A stretch of 11,362 bases of DNA, from NCBI GenBank assembly GCA_027604685.1, contig JADHYX010000009.1, positions 123,693 to 135,054 of the forward strand, given 5' to 3'. This document shows, piece after piece, positions 1-8,810 of this stretch. A program made the position numbers and the translations under genes. Below the pieces are notes generated by a model. That model saw only the letters and a list, made by a program, of their open reading frames with translations, was not told the DNA's origin and searched no databases. Numbering within the stretch: position 1 is the stretch's first letter; each line of letters starts with the position of its first letter. The stretch comes from Lobulomyces angularis (taxonomy: Eukaryota > Chytridiomycota > Chytridiomycetes > Lobulomycetales > Lobulomycetaceae).

Positions 1-18
1 TTTTTTTTTTTAAGTTGT

Positions 19-289
19 TTAAGCTACTTCGTTTTGATACTACAAAAAAAAAAAGTATAAAGTTTTTTACATTGAAGCCTATGAAGTAATGTAATTTACC
101 AGTTTGCTTTTTGGTTGTCTTGGAAGCATAAACTTTTTCACACATTTGCTGACCAGTAAGATTAAAACGCTTGTAGGCATCCAAGGCAGCAACCTTGTTC
201 CAGCAACCTAAAAGCTCATATTGCTGAAGTGCAAGGGTAACTGCCGCCCCAGAAAATCGCTTGTATTTATTAATGTCTTTTTTTCCCAT
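19..289 (-). CDS. Mitoribosomal small-subunit protein mS37/Mrp10-like (CHCH family), two exons
   Basis: The model has exon 1 at 289-71 and exon 2 at 39-19, joined across a 31-nt GT...AG intron (70-40), giving 79 aa ending in TAA. Without splicing the frame stays open off the left edge. The start is the only plausible ATG and is preceded by AAA. Seen: a basic N-terminus, then LLGCW with Cys29 followed 21 residues later by Cys50, a Lys-rich linker, and a KLHYFIG tail. Mrp10/mS37 proteins have twin CX9C helices with the second and fourth cysteines also 21 apart, a CW at the second cysteine, and an INYH-like tail, so the resemblance is specific though short. The first and third cysteines are replaced by Leu19 and Lys40. 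The known family sits in the mitochondrial small ribosomal subunit. The assignment is an inference from spacing and tail; a divergent unrelated CHCH-like protein is possible. Confidence 0.5.
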
Positions 290-1344
290 TTTAAATATTT
301 TTTTTTTTTTTTATGTTCTTCTCTTCTAACAAAATTTTTAGTTGCTATTTTAAATATTACTGGTTATTAATTTTTTATTTTATTTTTTTTTTTTTATTTT
401 TTTTAAGAAGCAAATAAAGATTTTTTTAAGAAAAAAAAAAAAAAAAAATAAGGATTTGTAGATACTCCATAAAGAAAAATTTTGTATGCTGAATTCGATG
501 ATAATTTTAAGTGTTTTTTTTTCAAAGTTTTTTTTTCATCAATTTGTATGATGCAGTTACATTGATTCTGTGTAAATTAGTTGGAAGAGAACCATCACAA
601 ACGTAAAACTAAGATATTGAAGCTGAATCAGACATATTCAGAAATCATACATGCTACTTCTTTTTGGTGTGCACTATATCATAAAATCACGTAGTATTGT
701 AGTTTTGTCTACTGTTTTTCATCAAACCTTCAGAAATTTAAAATGCTATTGTTTATTTTTGGAAAACATTAACAAAGTGCTTTTTAAAAAATCTATAGTA
801 ATTTAACACTATAAATTTATATATCATTGGTATTCACTTTTCATTGAAAATTACTAGTAAATAGAAAATAAAGCAAAGAGACTTGAAAAAAAATAAAAAA
901 TAAAAAATTATTTAAAATATGTTTGGTGGTTTGGTTATCTAATGATTTTTTGATATGGAAGTCACTTAATTTATGCAAAAAGATTTGACAGATTAAAATA
1001 ATATGTATTAACTACTCATATCTTGTATGTAAATGGTAAGAAATTTTTTAAATTTTTTAGTTTTGAAGAAATAATCTGTTTCTATTTAAAATTTCAGGTG
1101 TCAAATTTATAAAAAAAAAAATTTTATTGTGTAAATCAAATACAAATAAACAGAAAACAAATACTTCTTCTTTGGTGTAGTAAAAAGGTGATAAATTAAG
1201 TATATAAAAAAAGGTTTTAGTACAGAGGTTTATATTTATCAAAAAAAAAAAATACAATAAGACAAGTAATAATTTTATTAAAAACAAAAACAGCACCAGA
1301 AAAATAAAAAGAAATGAAGAAAATAAATTTAAAAAATTAATTTT
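290..1344. other. AT-rich intergenic spacer with no supported gene
   Basis: This is mostly poly(A)/poly(T) sequence between two minus-strand genes; it should hold the 3' end of the VWA gene and the promoter of the mS37-like gene. The stretch 480-880 is less simple in sequence. It has several short overlapping open frames on the plus strand, including an ATG-started one of 51 codons at 649-804, but they do not join into a coherent spliced product. A 25-nt intron-like block at 1036-1060 has no coding flanks. Confidence 0.5.
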
Positions 1345-3753
1345 TTAATAAGGTTTGGAAGGTTTTTGATATTGTCCTGACCCATATCCTTGTGGTTGTC
1401 CATATTGGGTGGTAGGTGGTGCATATTGTCCAGTTGGTGGTGCATATTGCCCTGTTGGTGGTGCATATTGTCCAGTTGGTGGTGCATACTGTCCTGTTGG
1501 TGGTGCATATTGTCCAGTTGGCGGTGCATATTGTCCTGTTGGTGGTACATATTGTCCAGTTGGTGGTGCATATTGTCCTGTTGGTGGTGCATATTGTCCT
1601 GTTGTTGGTACATATTGTCCAGTTGGCGGTGCATATTGTCCTGTTGGTGGTGCATATTGGGAAGAGGGAGACGCTAAAATAAAATAAGATAAAAAATGGT
1701 AAACTAGGCAAACCATATTGTCCAGATGGCGCAGCATATGGAGAAGAAGAGGATTGTCCGTATTGGGAAGCAGGAGCACCTAAGAAAAGTTCAAAATATT
1801 AATGATAAATAAATATAGAAAAAAAACTTTTTACCATATTGCGTACCAGTATTGTAAGGAGAACTTTGACTGCTAGAAAATTGAGAAACAGGTTGACCTA
1901 ATTTTTGCCTAAATTGAATAACAAAAGGGAAAGAATCGCTGTATCTCTCATTTAAAAAATTATTGTAATAAGAATTCCAATTCATATTTTTTTTTATTGG
2001 ATCTTGTTGCATACTCTGTGACTGACAAAATAAGTTGAAATAATGTCTGTAATCCTCATTCGATTGTTGAATTCCTAATAGTTGATCTAAAATATATTTC
2101 CTAATTGAAAACATATATTATAAAATAATCAACGAAAAAAAAATATATATATATACGTAAATGGAATAGATTCATCCATAGCATCCAAATCTCTTGGGTT
2201 AAGAACAGCGATTAATTGACCTAAAACGAAGTTAAATAACCATATTATAAAGTTAATCAAAAATTACCTATCAAATGGAAACCCTTAGTAAATGGTAACG
2301 CTTGTCCTTGGTCTTTCAGAACTTCTCTTGACTCATCCGCAAAGTCATCAAACTCAGCTACATAAGGGGCAACTTCTCTAAAAAAATATATAAAATTATA
2401 AAGGAATGCGGTTAACAAACTCTAATTCCTTCATCCAAAGAACAGCTGCATCCTCATTTGTGCAACTCAAAAAAGTTATTGGATTATCTTGAGGATTTAA
2501 ACGATTTCGCACTAAGTTTTCAATTCTTGGCTTTTCGCCACTGTTTGGTTCCCCATCACCTTAATTAGTATTAAGAAATAAATTATCTTTCAAAATATTT
2601 TCTTACCGAAAAAGTATCTTGCAACCTTCTTTCCTGCACCCGAACTAAAAGACTCTTGGAATGCAGCAAATGCTGGAGTTGTTCCTGAAGGAGATTTGGC
2701 GGCAATCATATCAATTGCTGCGTAGGTTTCACTAATGAAACTTTGTGGTGGTTGCCCTAAAAAAATGGAATGATTAAGGTGTTCAAAAAAACGGATAATT
2801 TACCACTATTGTGTCGAACGGAAATAACTTCACGTCTATTTAAAAACTTGATCTGAATCAACTGTGTAGGAATGTAAGCTAAAATTTCCAACATTGACTT
2901 TAGCCTACTAATTGCTTCTTGCCATCTGGTCATAGGTTTTCCATTTGGTAAGAAAGCATCTGTACTACAAAGCATTGATCCACTATCATCAATTATAAAT
3001 TCTAGAATTTCAAATCTTTCCAATTCAAATATTTTTGAAATGAGCCCCATTGGAATTTCGTACTATAGTTTAAATTGGATTATTGTAAAATAATATTTCA
3101 TTTTAATCCTTTACCTTGGCAAAGATATTCATTACAGAATCAACTAATTCATCTGACCCCAATCCCAGGTGTTCGCTCAGGCCAGGAGTCTGCATTTTTT
3201 CCATAATTCTATCTGTACTTTCAGATAACGGTCTTTCTTGACCATTTTGAATACTATTGTATGCCACTAAAAAAAAAAAAAAATTTTTTTAAATCATAAA
3301 CCTTTTTTGAATTTATATATTACTATAATCTTCCATGGTTGAAACTACTGGTAAGGCAGTCTGTGAATTTTGAAGCGAAGTTTGTTGTTTTCCATTACAT
3401 TTTTGCCAATTAGTGTAATCTTCATTAAAAAAAAGGTTAAAAAAAATTAAAACAATATTTTTAATAATTTTCTTAAAATAAAAAATTTTTTACTAACCTG
3501 GATTTAACTTGGTAATTCCGTTGATCTTAATGTACTTGGCTACAAAAACGGTATATAAAATTAATTAACTTTTTCAAAAGTTGTTGGACATACTTGGAGG
3601 GACAGAGCCTTGCATACCACCTGGTGCTTGATACTGTAGATTTGGCATTTGATTTTGTTGAGTTGCCTGTTGATATTGTTGGTTAGGAGGTTGATATTGT
3701 TGGTTAGCGTTATACAGTGGAGGAGGTGGACCAGAAGGTGGTTGATATGACAT
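1345..3753 (-). CDS. VWA-domain protein with Q/P/Y-rich N-terminus and C-terminal QYAPPTG repeats, 12 exons
   Basis: Exons: 3753-3594, 3539-3498, 3419-3324, 3266-3115, 3062-2804, 2756-2607, 2559-2421, 2377-2268, 2220-2157, 2100-1835, 1779-1714, 1673-1345. Every junction is GT...AG with matching phase; introns are 40-78 nt. The product is 610 aa. Residues 1-53 are low complexity (Q, P, Y, N). A von Willebrand factor A fold starts near residue 166: the metal-ion site DxSxS is D175-S177-S179, the likely MIDAS threonine is T262/T263, and the third MIDAS aspartate is D288 in the FGDGEPN strand, so the site looks intact. A conserved helical segment (LWMKELEEVAPYVAEF, then FTKGFHLIGQL) follows. The C-terminus is twelve QYxPPTG units, then a QYQKPSKPY end. 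The protein is probably intracellular, with no signal peptide or membrane segment. VWA domains bind partners through a metal ion; the partner is unknown. Intron 7 was placed at GTTTGT (2420) because it alone restores the frame. Confidence 0.85.
1408..1659 (-). repeat. Coding tandem repeat, 12 copies of a 21-nt unit (QYAPPTG)
   Basis: Twelve back-to-back 21-nt units in the last exon of the VWA gene encode QYAPPTG, with variants QYVPTTG (unit 3), QYVPPTG (unit 6) and QYAPPTT (unit 12). At DNA level the Thr codon alternates between ACA and ACT along much of the array, giving a partly dimeric 42-nt period. The units lack stops in all six frames, which explains several long antisense frames here that are not genes. 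Similar Q/Y/P/G repeats occur in low-complexity tails of annexin A7-like and other self-associating proteins; the role here is unknown. Confidence 0.95.
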
Positions 3754-4129
3754 TGAAACTTCTTAATATTATATATTTGAAAATATTCTGATTCTTCCAA
3801 TTTTTTACAAAATTTTTTTTGAAACGGCAGGAAATTTTAATTTATACACTAAAAAAGCTTTTTTAGTTTAACAAAGGACTTTACCAGTTTGGAAGAAGTG
3901 ATAGAACACGAGTTAAAAAAAATTATTTGATTTACACTTAATATCAGCTATTATTTTATTACTTAACAAGAATTTCCATAACGGCCTAATTTTTTAATTT
4001 TAAAAGCTACTTATTTTTTATTCAATAACATAACAAAAAAAATTGTAAAACTTAAAAAAGAAATAAAAACCATAAATCAAATTGCAAACAAGAAATATAA
4101 TAAAAAAATAAGTATTTTTTTGTTTTGTA
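3754..4129. other. Intergenic spacer; upstream region of the VWA gene
   Basis: This AT-rich spacer lies between the VWA gene start and the 3' end of the membrane-protein gene. No coding exon is convincing. It should contain the VWA promoter. It holds one perfect 20-bp palindrome (3848-3867). Confidence 0.6.
3848..3867. repeat. Perfect 20-bp palindrome centred on AAGCTT
   Basis: The sequence reads the same on both strands: ACTAAAAAA followed by GC and then TTTTTTAGT. It lies about 95 bp upstream of the VWA start codon. It could be a hairpin or a dimeric factor site, but palindromes built from A and T runs arise easily in such AT-rich DNA. Confidence 0.6.
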
Positions 4130-4783
4130 TCAAGGAATAGCAACATAACCACCTTTTGCACTATGATAAACCACTGCATAATTTTCTCTATTTCTGAAAC
4201 CTTCCAAAACATTCCCAACTATTAAAAGACCACTTACACATACTGTTAATAGCGTGAAGTTAAATAGGTTGGACCCAACGCAGTTTCCTTCATCCAACAA
4301 GAGAATTCCGTAAACATAAAATAAACTTTGAAAAAATGTATCTAAAACATTTCCACACACACCACGGTATTGATATCCTGCAAATAACCTAAAATGCATA
4401 ACATTATTTTGAGTGAATTTTTTAACATAACATAAAATGGTTTACCTAGTAACTAAATAAAGAAAAATGAATAATATTAGAAGTTACAAAATTCACATGT
4501 TCATAATTAAAAATATAATTTTTTAAAAGTGGCAACAGTGACAGTTATGATCGGATAAAAAAAAATAGTACCTATAAATGGAATCTGAAACGTGAAAAAG
4601 AGAGTAGCATAATGTGCATAAGACACCATATTAGAACTGCATGAATTTGCTTGATTTAAGTGGAATAAAGTCCACCCAAAAGCAACAGGGATCAGAGGTA
4701 AAATTTGAATCAAGCTAAAAGAAAGGAAAAAATTAACATTTAACGTTAAAATTTTGTATTAGATACGATAAGAAGAATTGCAT
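4130..4783 (-). CDS. Small multi-pass membrane protein, unrecognised, with probable 7-nt microexon
   Basis: Preferred model: exons 4783-4767, 4714-4572, 4452-4446 (7 nt) and 4388-4130, giving 141 aa with a TGA stop and matching phases. Simpler alternative: skip the microexon and join 4572 directly to 4377, also in frame, giving 135 aa. Four hydrophobic segments are visible, near LIQILPLIPVAFGW, SYAHYATLFFTF, TFFQSLFYVYGILLL and FTLLTVCVSGLLIVG. They are linked by short loops containing Cys and Asn (NSCSSN, DEGNC), with a short polar C-terminal tail ending GGYVAIP. I do not recognise the family. The start is uncertain: the ATG at 4783 has an in-frame stop upstream. A hydrophobic 18-codon open stretch at 5166-5112 with a good donor could be an alternative first exon, but I found no splice path that keeps the frame. 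The gene is divergent from the ZIP gene. Confidence 0.55.
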
Positions 4784-5246
4784 TATTTGATATAGTTTTT
4801 AGAGAATTCTGGTAATTTGTTTCAAATAAAAAAAATTTTCTTCAAAAAAAAAAAAATTTGGATCAAATGGAGTAATTAATGAACTAATCCTGACAGGAAA
4901 AAAAAAATAAATAAATAAACAAAAAAAATTTATTGCAGAAGGATCTACTTAAAACTTATGAAGTAACATAACCTATTGTGGTGATGGTTTCAATTAATAT
5001 GACAAACAAAAAAAGTTTGTTGTTTTTGCATTTGATAACGAATTGAAAAATTCCATATAATTAAACAATTTTTTAAAAATGTTTTAATACTTTAATTTGA
5101 AGAAAGTTCACCTGTCAGAATAGATCCAATAATTAAAAAAGCATTTAAAGCAATCTTTAATTTCATAATTTGGTTTACATTGTGAAAATTGTGTAACACA
5201 CCTAATCTTCCAAAATCCTCAACACCTCAAATAGTAATCTCTTCAT
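4784..5246. promoter_or_regulatory. Divergent intergenic region between the membrane-protein and ZIP genes
   Basis: The two flanking genes point away from each other, so both promoters should lie here. No TATA or factor site stands out from the AT-rich background. On the minus strand an ATG at 5166 opens 18 hydrophobic codons followed by a GTGAAC donor at 5111; this may be a missed first exon, an upstream ORF or chance. The 80 bases before the ZIP start are less T-rich and may be its 5' leader. Confidence 0.4.
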
Positions 5247-6394
5247 ATGTTACTTTCACACATAGCATTCTTACTTGCATTGTGTGTTCAACAGTTGGCT
5301 TCTCAAACTGCGGAAGAACCCATTACTCATAATGACTGTTCAACTAATCCTACAAGTCTTGACTACAACCTTCCAATGCGTATCGCTGGTGTATTTATTG
5401 TTTTGGTTGTTTCCGGTCTAGGCATTTTTTCCATCATTTTACTTGGATTCAATACTAATAATGCAACTCTTGCAAAAATTTTGCAGCTTTTAAAAATGTT
5501 TGGAATAGGTGTTATTGCTGCCACTGGTATGCATACGTCTGATTTTTTTTTTTTTTTTTATTGAAGAAAATTTAAAATTTTTTTTTCTTTTATAAAAAAG
5601 CTTGGATTCACTTATTACCTGAAGCTTTTGCCTCATTTACTAATCCTTGTTTGTCACCCACCTGGGCAGTGTATGGTCCAGGATTTGTTGGAGTTTTTGG
5701 ACTACTTTCTGCATATCTTGTTCAACTTATTGAACTCTTAGCTCACAACTACATGAATCATAAACACTCCAACCTGAAAAGTAAGGTCGACCTGTTTTCT
5801 CAATCAAATGTTAACTGCAACAATGAAGGAAATGAAAATCAACTAACAGTTGCTAGTGTAATCCCAAAGGGACATGCAGATGAAGAGCATGCGACAATAG
5901 AAGCTAATAGCAAAGTAGTTACTACTATTGTGTTGGAAACAGGAATATTATTTCACTCTCTCATAATTGGACTAACTTTAGGAGTTGTGGATAATGACTC
6001 GTTTACGATATTATTAATTGCTGTGAGTTTTCATCAATTTTTCGAAGGTATGGCACTTGGTGTATTAATTGGAGGATTGCAGAGTGTAAAAAAAGTTAAG
6101 AAATTTTTAGGTTTGGGATTGGTATATCCACTAACTACACCATTGGGTATCGTCATTGGTATACTGATACACAAAACCTATAACGAAAATATTGAAGGTC
6201 TAATTTTGTTTAACGGAATATTTGAAAGTTTATCTGCTGGAATACTATTTTACAATACCTATGCAGAATTAATGTCATTGGAAATTAATAATAATTTGTC
6301 TTTTCATGGTTTCAGTAAATTTTTTAAATTTTTATGCTTTTTTTCCATGTACCTTGGTAGTGCTGCAATGGCTATTATAGGCATATGGGCATAA
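5247..6394 (+). CDS. ZIP-family (SLC39/ZRT-IRT-like) divalent metal transporter, two exons
   Basis: Exon 1 is 5247-5526 and exon 2 is 5601-6394. The 74-nt intron (GTATGC...AAAAAAG) interrupts the ATG|AWIHLLPEA helix, and splicing restores the family motif. The product is 357 aa, normal for fungal or plant ZIPI-type carriers. It starts with a likely signal peptide (about residues 1-20), followed by a short Cys-containing lumenal stretch. About eight membrane helices follow. Helix 4 carries FHSLIIGLTLG with H212, and helix 5 carries FHQFFEGMALG with H238 and E242, the residues that form the metal pathway in ZIP proteins. The conserved helix 2/3 block (HLLPEA, FTNPC, LVQLIELLA) and the late YPLTTPLGI, GIFESLSAGIL and C-terminal IGIWA blocks are all present. 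The variable cytosolic loop (about residues 143-195) is only modestly His-rich. It should import Zn2+ or Fe2+ into the cytosol; the metal cannot be told from sequence. Confidence 0.95.
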
Positions 6395-6780
6395 TTCTTA
6401 TTTTTTTATTTTTTTTTTATTAAATCTCATAATTTTATATAATAGTTCAGAAATTTTAATGTTGATTTTAATATAGTTGTTTCGTGTTTAGAAATTCTTG
6501 TGTTTGAAAGTATTTCCACTTTATGCTCATCAATTTGTGATGCCAACATAAAAGTTCCCTTTTAAATGTTGGTCTTGAAGAAAATATAGTATATCATTTC
6601 AAGTTGATTCTGATATACACCATTATAAAAATTCTAGAAAAAGTTTGATTATAGTGATTGGTTAAAACGTGAAAACTGAAACATTTTTTTTTTTTTTTAA
6701 ATCTACAAAACAAAAATAAAAGATAGATAACTACTTCTTTTGCAGAACAAAAAAAAGTAAAAAAATAAGAAGGAAGATAA
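6395..6780. other. Intergenic spacer between ZIP and PPP1R36-like genes
   Basis: AT-rich tandem spacer on the plus strand. It should hold the ZIP 3' end and the promoter of the next gene. I see no exon, RNA gene or convincing motif. Confidence 0.6.
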
Positions 6781-8292
6781 ATGAGTAACAGTATTAATTC
6801 TACACCAACTCTTTTTTCACGAAGAAGTTCTTCTTTTAAATTACCTCAAAATTTTAACAATAACTTTAAAAAAATTTTATCACAGCAAAATATTCAAACA
6901 ACATCAGAAAAGAATCTTTATTCTCCTTCAATTATCTTAGAAGAAAATGACCAGAGTGACAGTAGGACCACTGAAAGTACTTCTGCAAAGAGTCAAAGGA
7001 GTCAGGGCAAGAAATCTGTTTCTATTAAAATGAGTCTAAATCTTTTAAAACCACCAACAATATCTGTATCTGCCAATTCCAATACGAAACACAGAAAGAG
7101 TTTAAGTTCACGCGGTGCGTCTCCTAGAAGCAGGCTGGAATCCCCTTTAACACCGTTAACCTCAAGCACAAATGCTAGCTTTTCTGCTAGGGACAATGAG
7201 TATGAGCGACTGGCAGTTTGGAACAACTTAAAACGTAAAAAAAAAAAATTGTTTGTATTGTCCTGAAGTAATTTTTTTAATTTAGGACATGTTATTTCAC
7301 AGTGCAAAGCTCATATGACAAAATCGTTCAAAACACTATTGGCTTCTAAAGAGTTTGATAACTTTTTAAAAGCTGGAGTAGAGTATTGCAAGTTAGTGCA
7401 TTTTATCCTTTTTGCTTTTGTTATTAAATTAAAATATATTATAATTTTTTTAAAGATGGTACATTAAAGTAAATAGTTTGCAAAAAATTAAAGAGCAATC
7501 AACACCAGTCGGAATTAAAGATATACCAGAAAATGTTATAAATTTATTTCAAAATTCAAATGTAATGCTAAGGTAAAGAATAAAACAAAAAAAAAAAAAA
7601 AAAAATACACTACTATTAAACTAATAATAAAAAAAAAATGTTTTATTTTTTTAAAGACAAACCGCTACAAATTACGAAGATTCACAAAATTCAACAGAAA
7701 TGCCATCGATCGAAGCCCCAAATCTAGAGCAAGCAAAATTAAAAGTAAAACAAACCAAAAAAGATTTTGGAATTTGCTATTGCTTTCTTTTATTAATCTC
7801 ATCTAGATTAATTAGAGAACCCGCCAAAGACAGAGTATATTTTGAGGTAAACACAATAGGGTTTAAACAAAAAACTAATTTATTGTAAATAATTATTGAT
7901 TAAAGAATATGTACCATTTCACAAAAGAAATCGTAAGCACCGTTGTCGAACCTGCATTTGCACCGCAAATTAAAAGTGAGTTGAACAGACTCTTTCGAAG
8001 CGAACTGTTTCTTAACCAGAATGGGGAATTAAATTTTGATCCAAATTCGCCTGAATTACCAAAGCAAATAAAAAATAATTTTGACCCATTCTTACAAGAA
8101 GGAAAAAAATTTACAAAACGGTATAAATATATTTAAAAAAAATGACTAGTTTGGCTAAAAAAATATTTTTTTAGAAAAAAAATATTCATTTCTGATGTGC
8201 GAATGGCAAGGTCTCCATTAGCTGACATCGTTTTACCTCCACCTCAAAAATTTCTTTTTGTACAAAACAGGATGACAATGAGCATGATTTAA
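6781..8292 (+). CDS. PPP1R36-like protein (PP1 regulatory subunit family), six exons
   Basis: Exons: 6781-7234, 7286-7391, 7456-7572, 7657-7846, 7906-8120, 8175-8292. All introns are GT...AG, 51-84 nt, phases match, and the product is 399 aa (human PPP1R36 is of similar size). Residues 1-151 are Ser/Thr/Asn-rich and probably disordered. From about residue 155 the sequence is ordered: HMTKSFKTLL...FLKAGVEYCKWYI, KKDFGICYCFLLLISSRL, then DRVYFENMYHF...EIKSELNRLFRSELF-like blocks, ending with RSPLADIVLPPP. The last two blocks match my recollection of PPP1R36 (FYE..YNF, ELGRLLRTEMF, RSPVLATLLPSP). R285-V-Y-F288 fits the RVxF docking motif for the PP1 catalytic subunit, seen here but untested. Family members act with PP1 in testis and are typical of ciliated or flagellated lineages. 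Tandem after the ZIP gene and convergent with the AP-1 gene. Confidence 0.7.
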
Positions 8293-8810
8293 TTCCCACA
8301 AAAGTATTAAGAAACATAATGAAGTGTAAAAGAATAAAAAAATAATTTAATGTTATATATGTTTAAATATGAGATTTAATCGATAAAGTAGAATACAGTA
8401 GAGCCTAAACATAGTTTAATTAGTTTGATCCATAGATTGTAAATCGGAATTCGTAATAAAAAAAATTTAAACTAGTAATTAGTAAGATGCATTTTGGCTT
8501 CTTGGCTGCTTTCGAAATTTTGAAATAGTAAATGAAAGCATCTCTCATTTCCAATGATGGAGTTCATAGCATCTTCAAAAACCAATAGTTTACAAAACTC
8601 TTCAAATACTGCAATTTTTTTTTTTTTTTTTTTTTTTATTTATTTATTATTTTTTTTTTTTGATTTATATGTTATTCATATGAAAATAAGAAAAAATTAA
8701 ATCACTAAATTTTTTATTTTTTAATTTTTATTAACATAATGTTTTAAATATAAAAAAAATTAATATTTTCTCAATATATTTTTTCTTAAATGCAATCCTT
8801 TTTTTTATTT
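8293..8810. other. Convergent 3'-to-3' spacer with long poly(T) run and an orphan exon
   Basis: This lies between the stops of the PPP1R36-like and AP-1 mu genes. It is AT-rich, with an uninterrupted 23-T run at 8615-8637. The only gene-like piece is the orphan exon at 8472-8608, listed separately. The rest (8293-8471, 8640-8810) shows no coding sequence. Confidence 0.6.
8472..8608 (-). other. Orphan coding-like terminal exon (44 codons plus TAG)
   Basis: On the minus strand a T-rich tract ending TTGCAG (acceptor at 8610-8609) is followed by 44 open codons and TAG at 8474-8472. The peptide has a normal, balanced composition (starts FEEFCKLLVFEDAMN, then SIIGNERCFHLLFQN, ends EAKMHLTNY), unlike the Lys/Asn/Phe noise of the AT-rich spacers, and looks helical. 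The only upstream space before the AP-1 gene is about 190 nt of near-pure A/T with no exon. Entry phase fits the donor of AP-1 exon 8 (8937), so it may be an alternative last exon; otherwise it is a leftover gene fragment. I do not recognise the peptide. Purely inferential. Confidence 0.35.

Noticed and set aside
1057..1296. Minus-strand frame of 79 codons, very Phe/Leu-rich
   Set aside because: Composition is what poly(A/T) spacer gives by chance; no start context, splice partner or motif.
1390..1687. Three long plus-strand frames (95, 92 and 88 codons) rich in Cys/Trp/Gly/Val
   Set aside because: They are antisense readings of the 21-nt repeat, which has no stop codon in any frame; they have no conserved composition or splice structure.
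1329..1711. Two other minus-strand frames (Met/His/Gln-rich and Cys/Thr-rich) across the repeat
   Set aside because: Out-of-frame readings of the same repeat; the QYAPPTG frame is the one continuous with the VWA exons.
537..6545. Shared motif CATCAATTTGT plus GATGC at 537-555 and 6530-6545
   Set aside because: The match does not extend into the flanks and an 11-mer match is expected by chance in AT-rich DNA of this length.
7002..7307. Minus-strand frame of 101 codons
   Set aside because: Antisense to exon 1 of the PPP1R36-like gene and its first intron; the plus-strand exons are phase-linked and recognisable.
8615..8637. 23-T run as a Pol III terminator or retroposon tail
   Set aside because: Long A/T runs occur throughout the spacers; no Pol III promoter boxes or target-site duplication are visible next to it.
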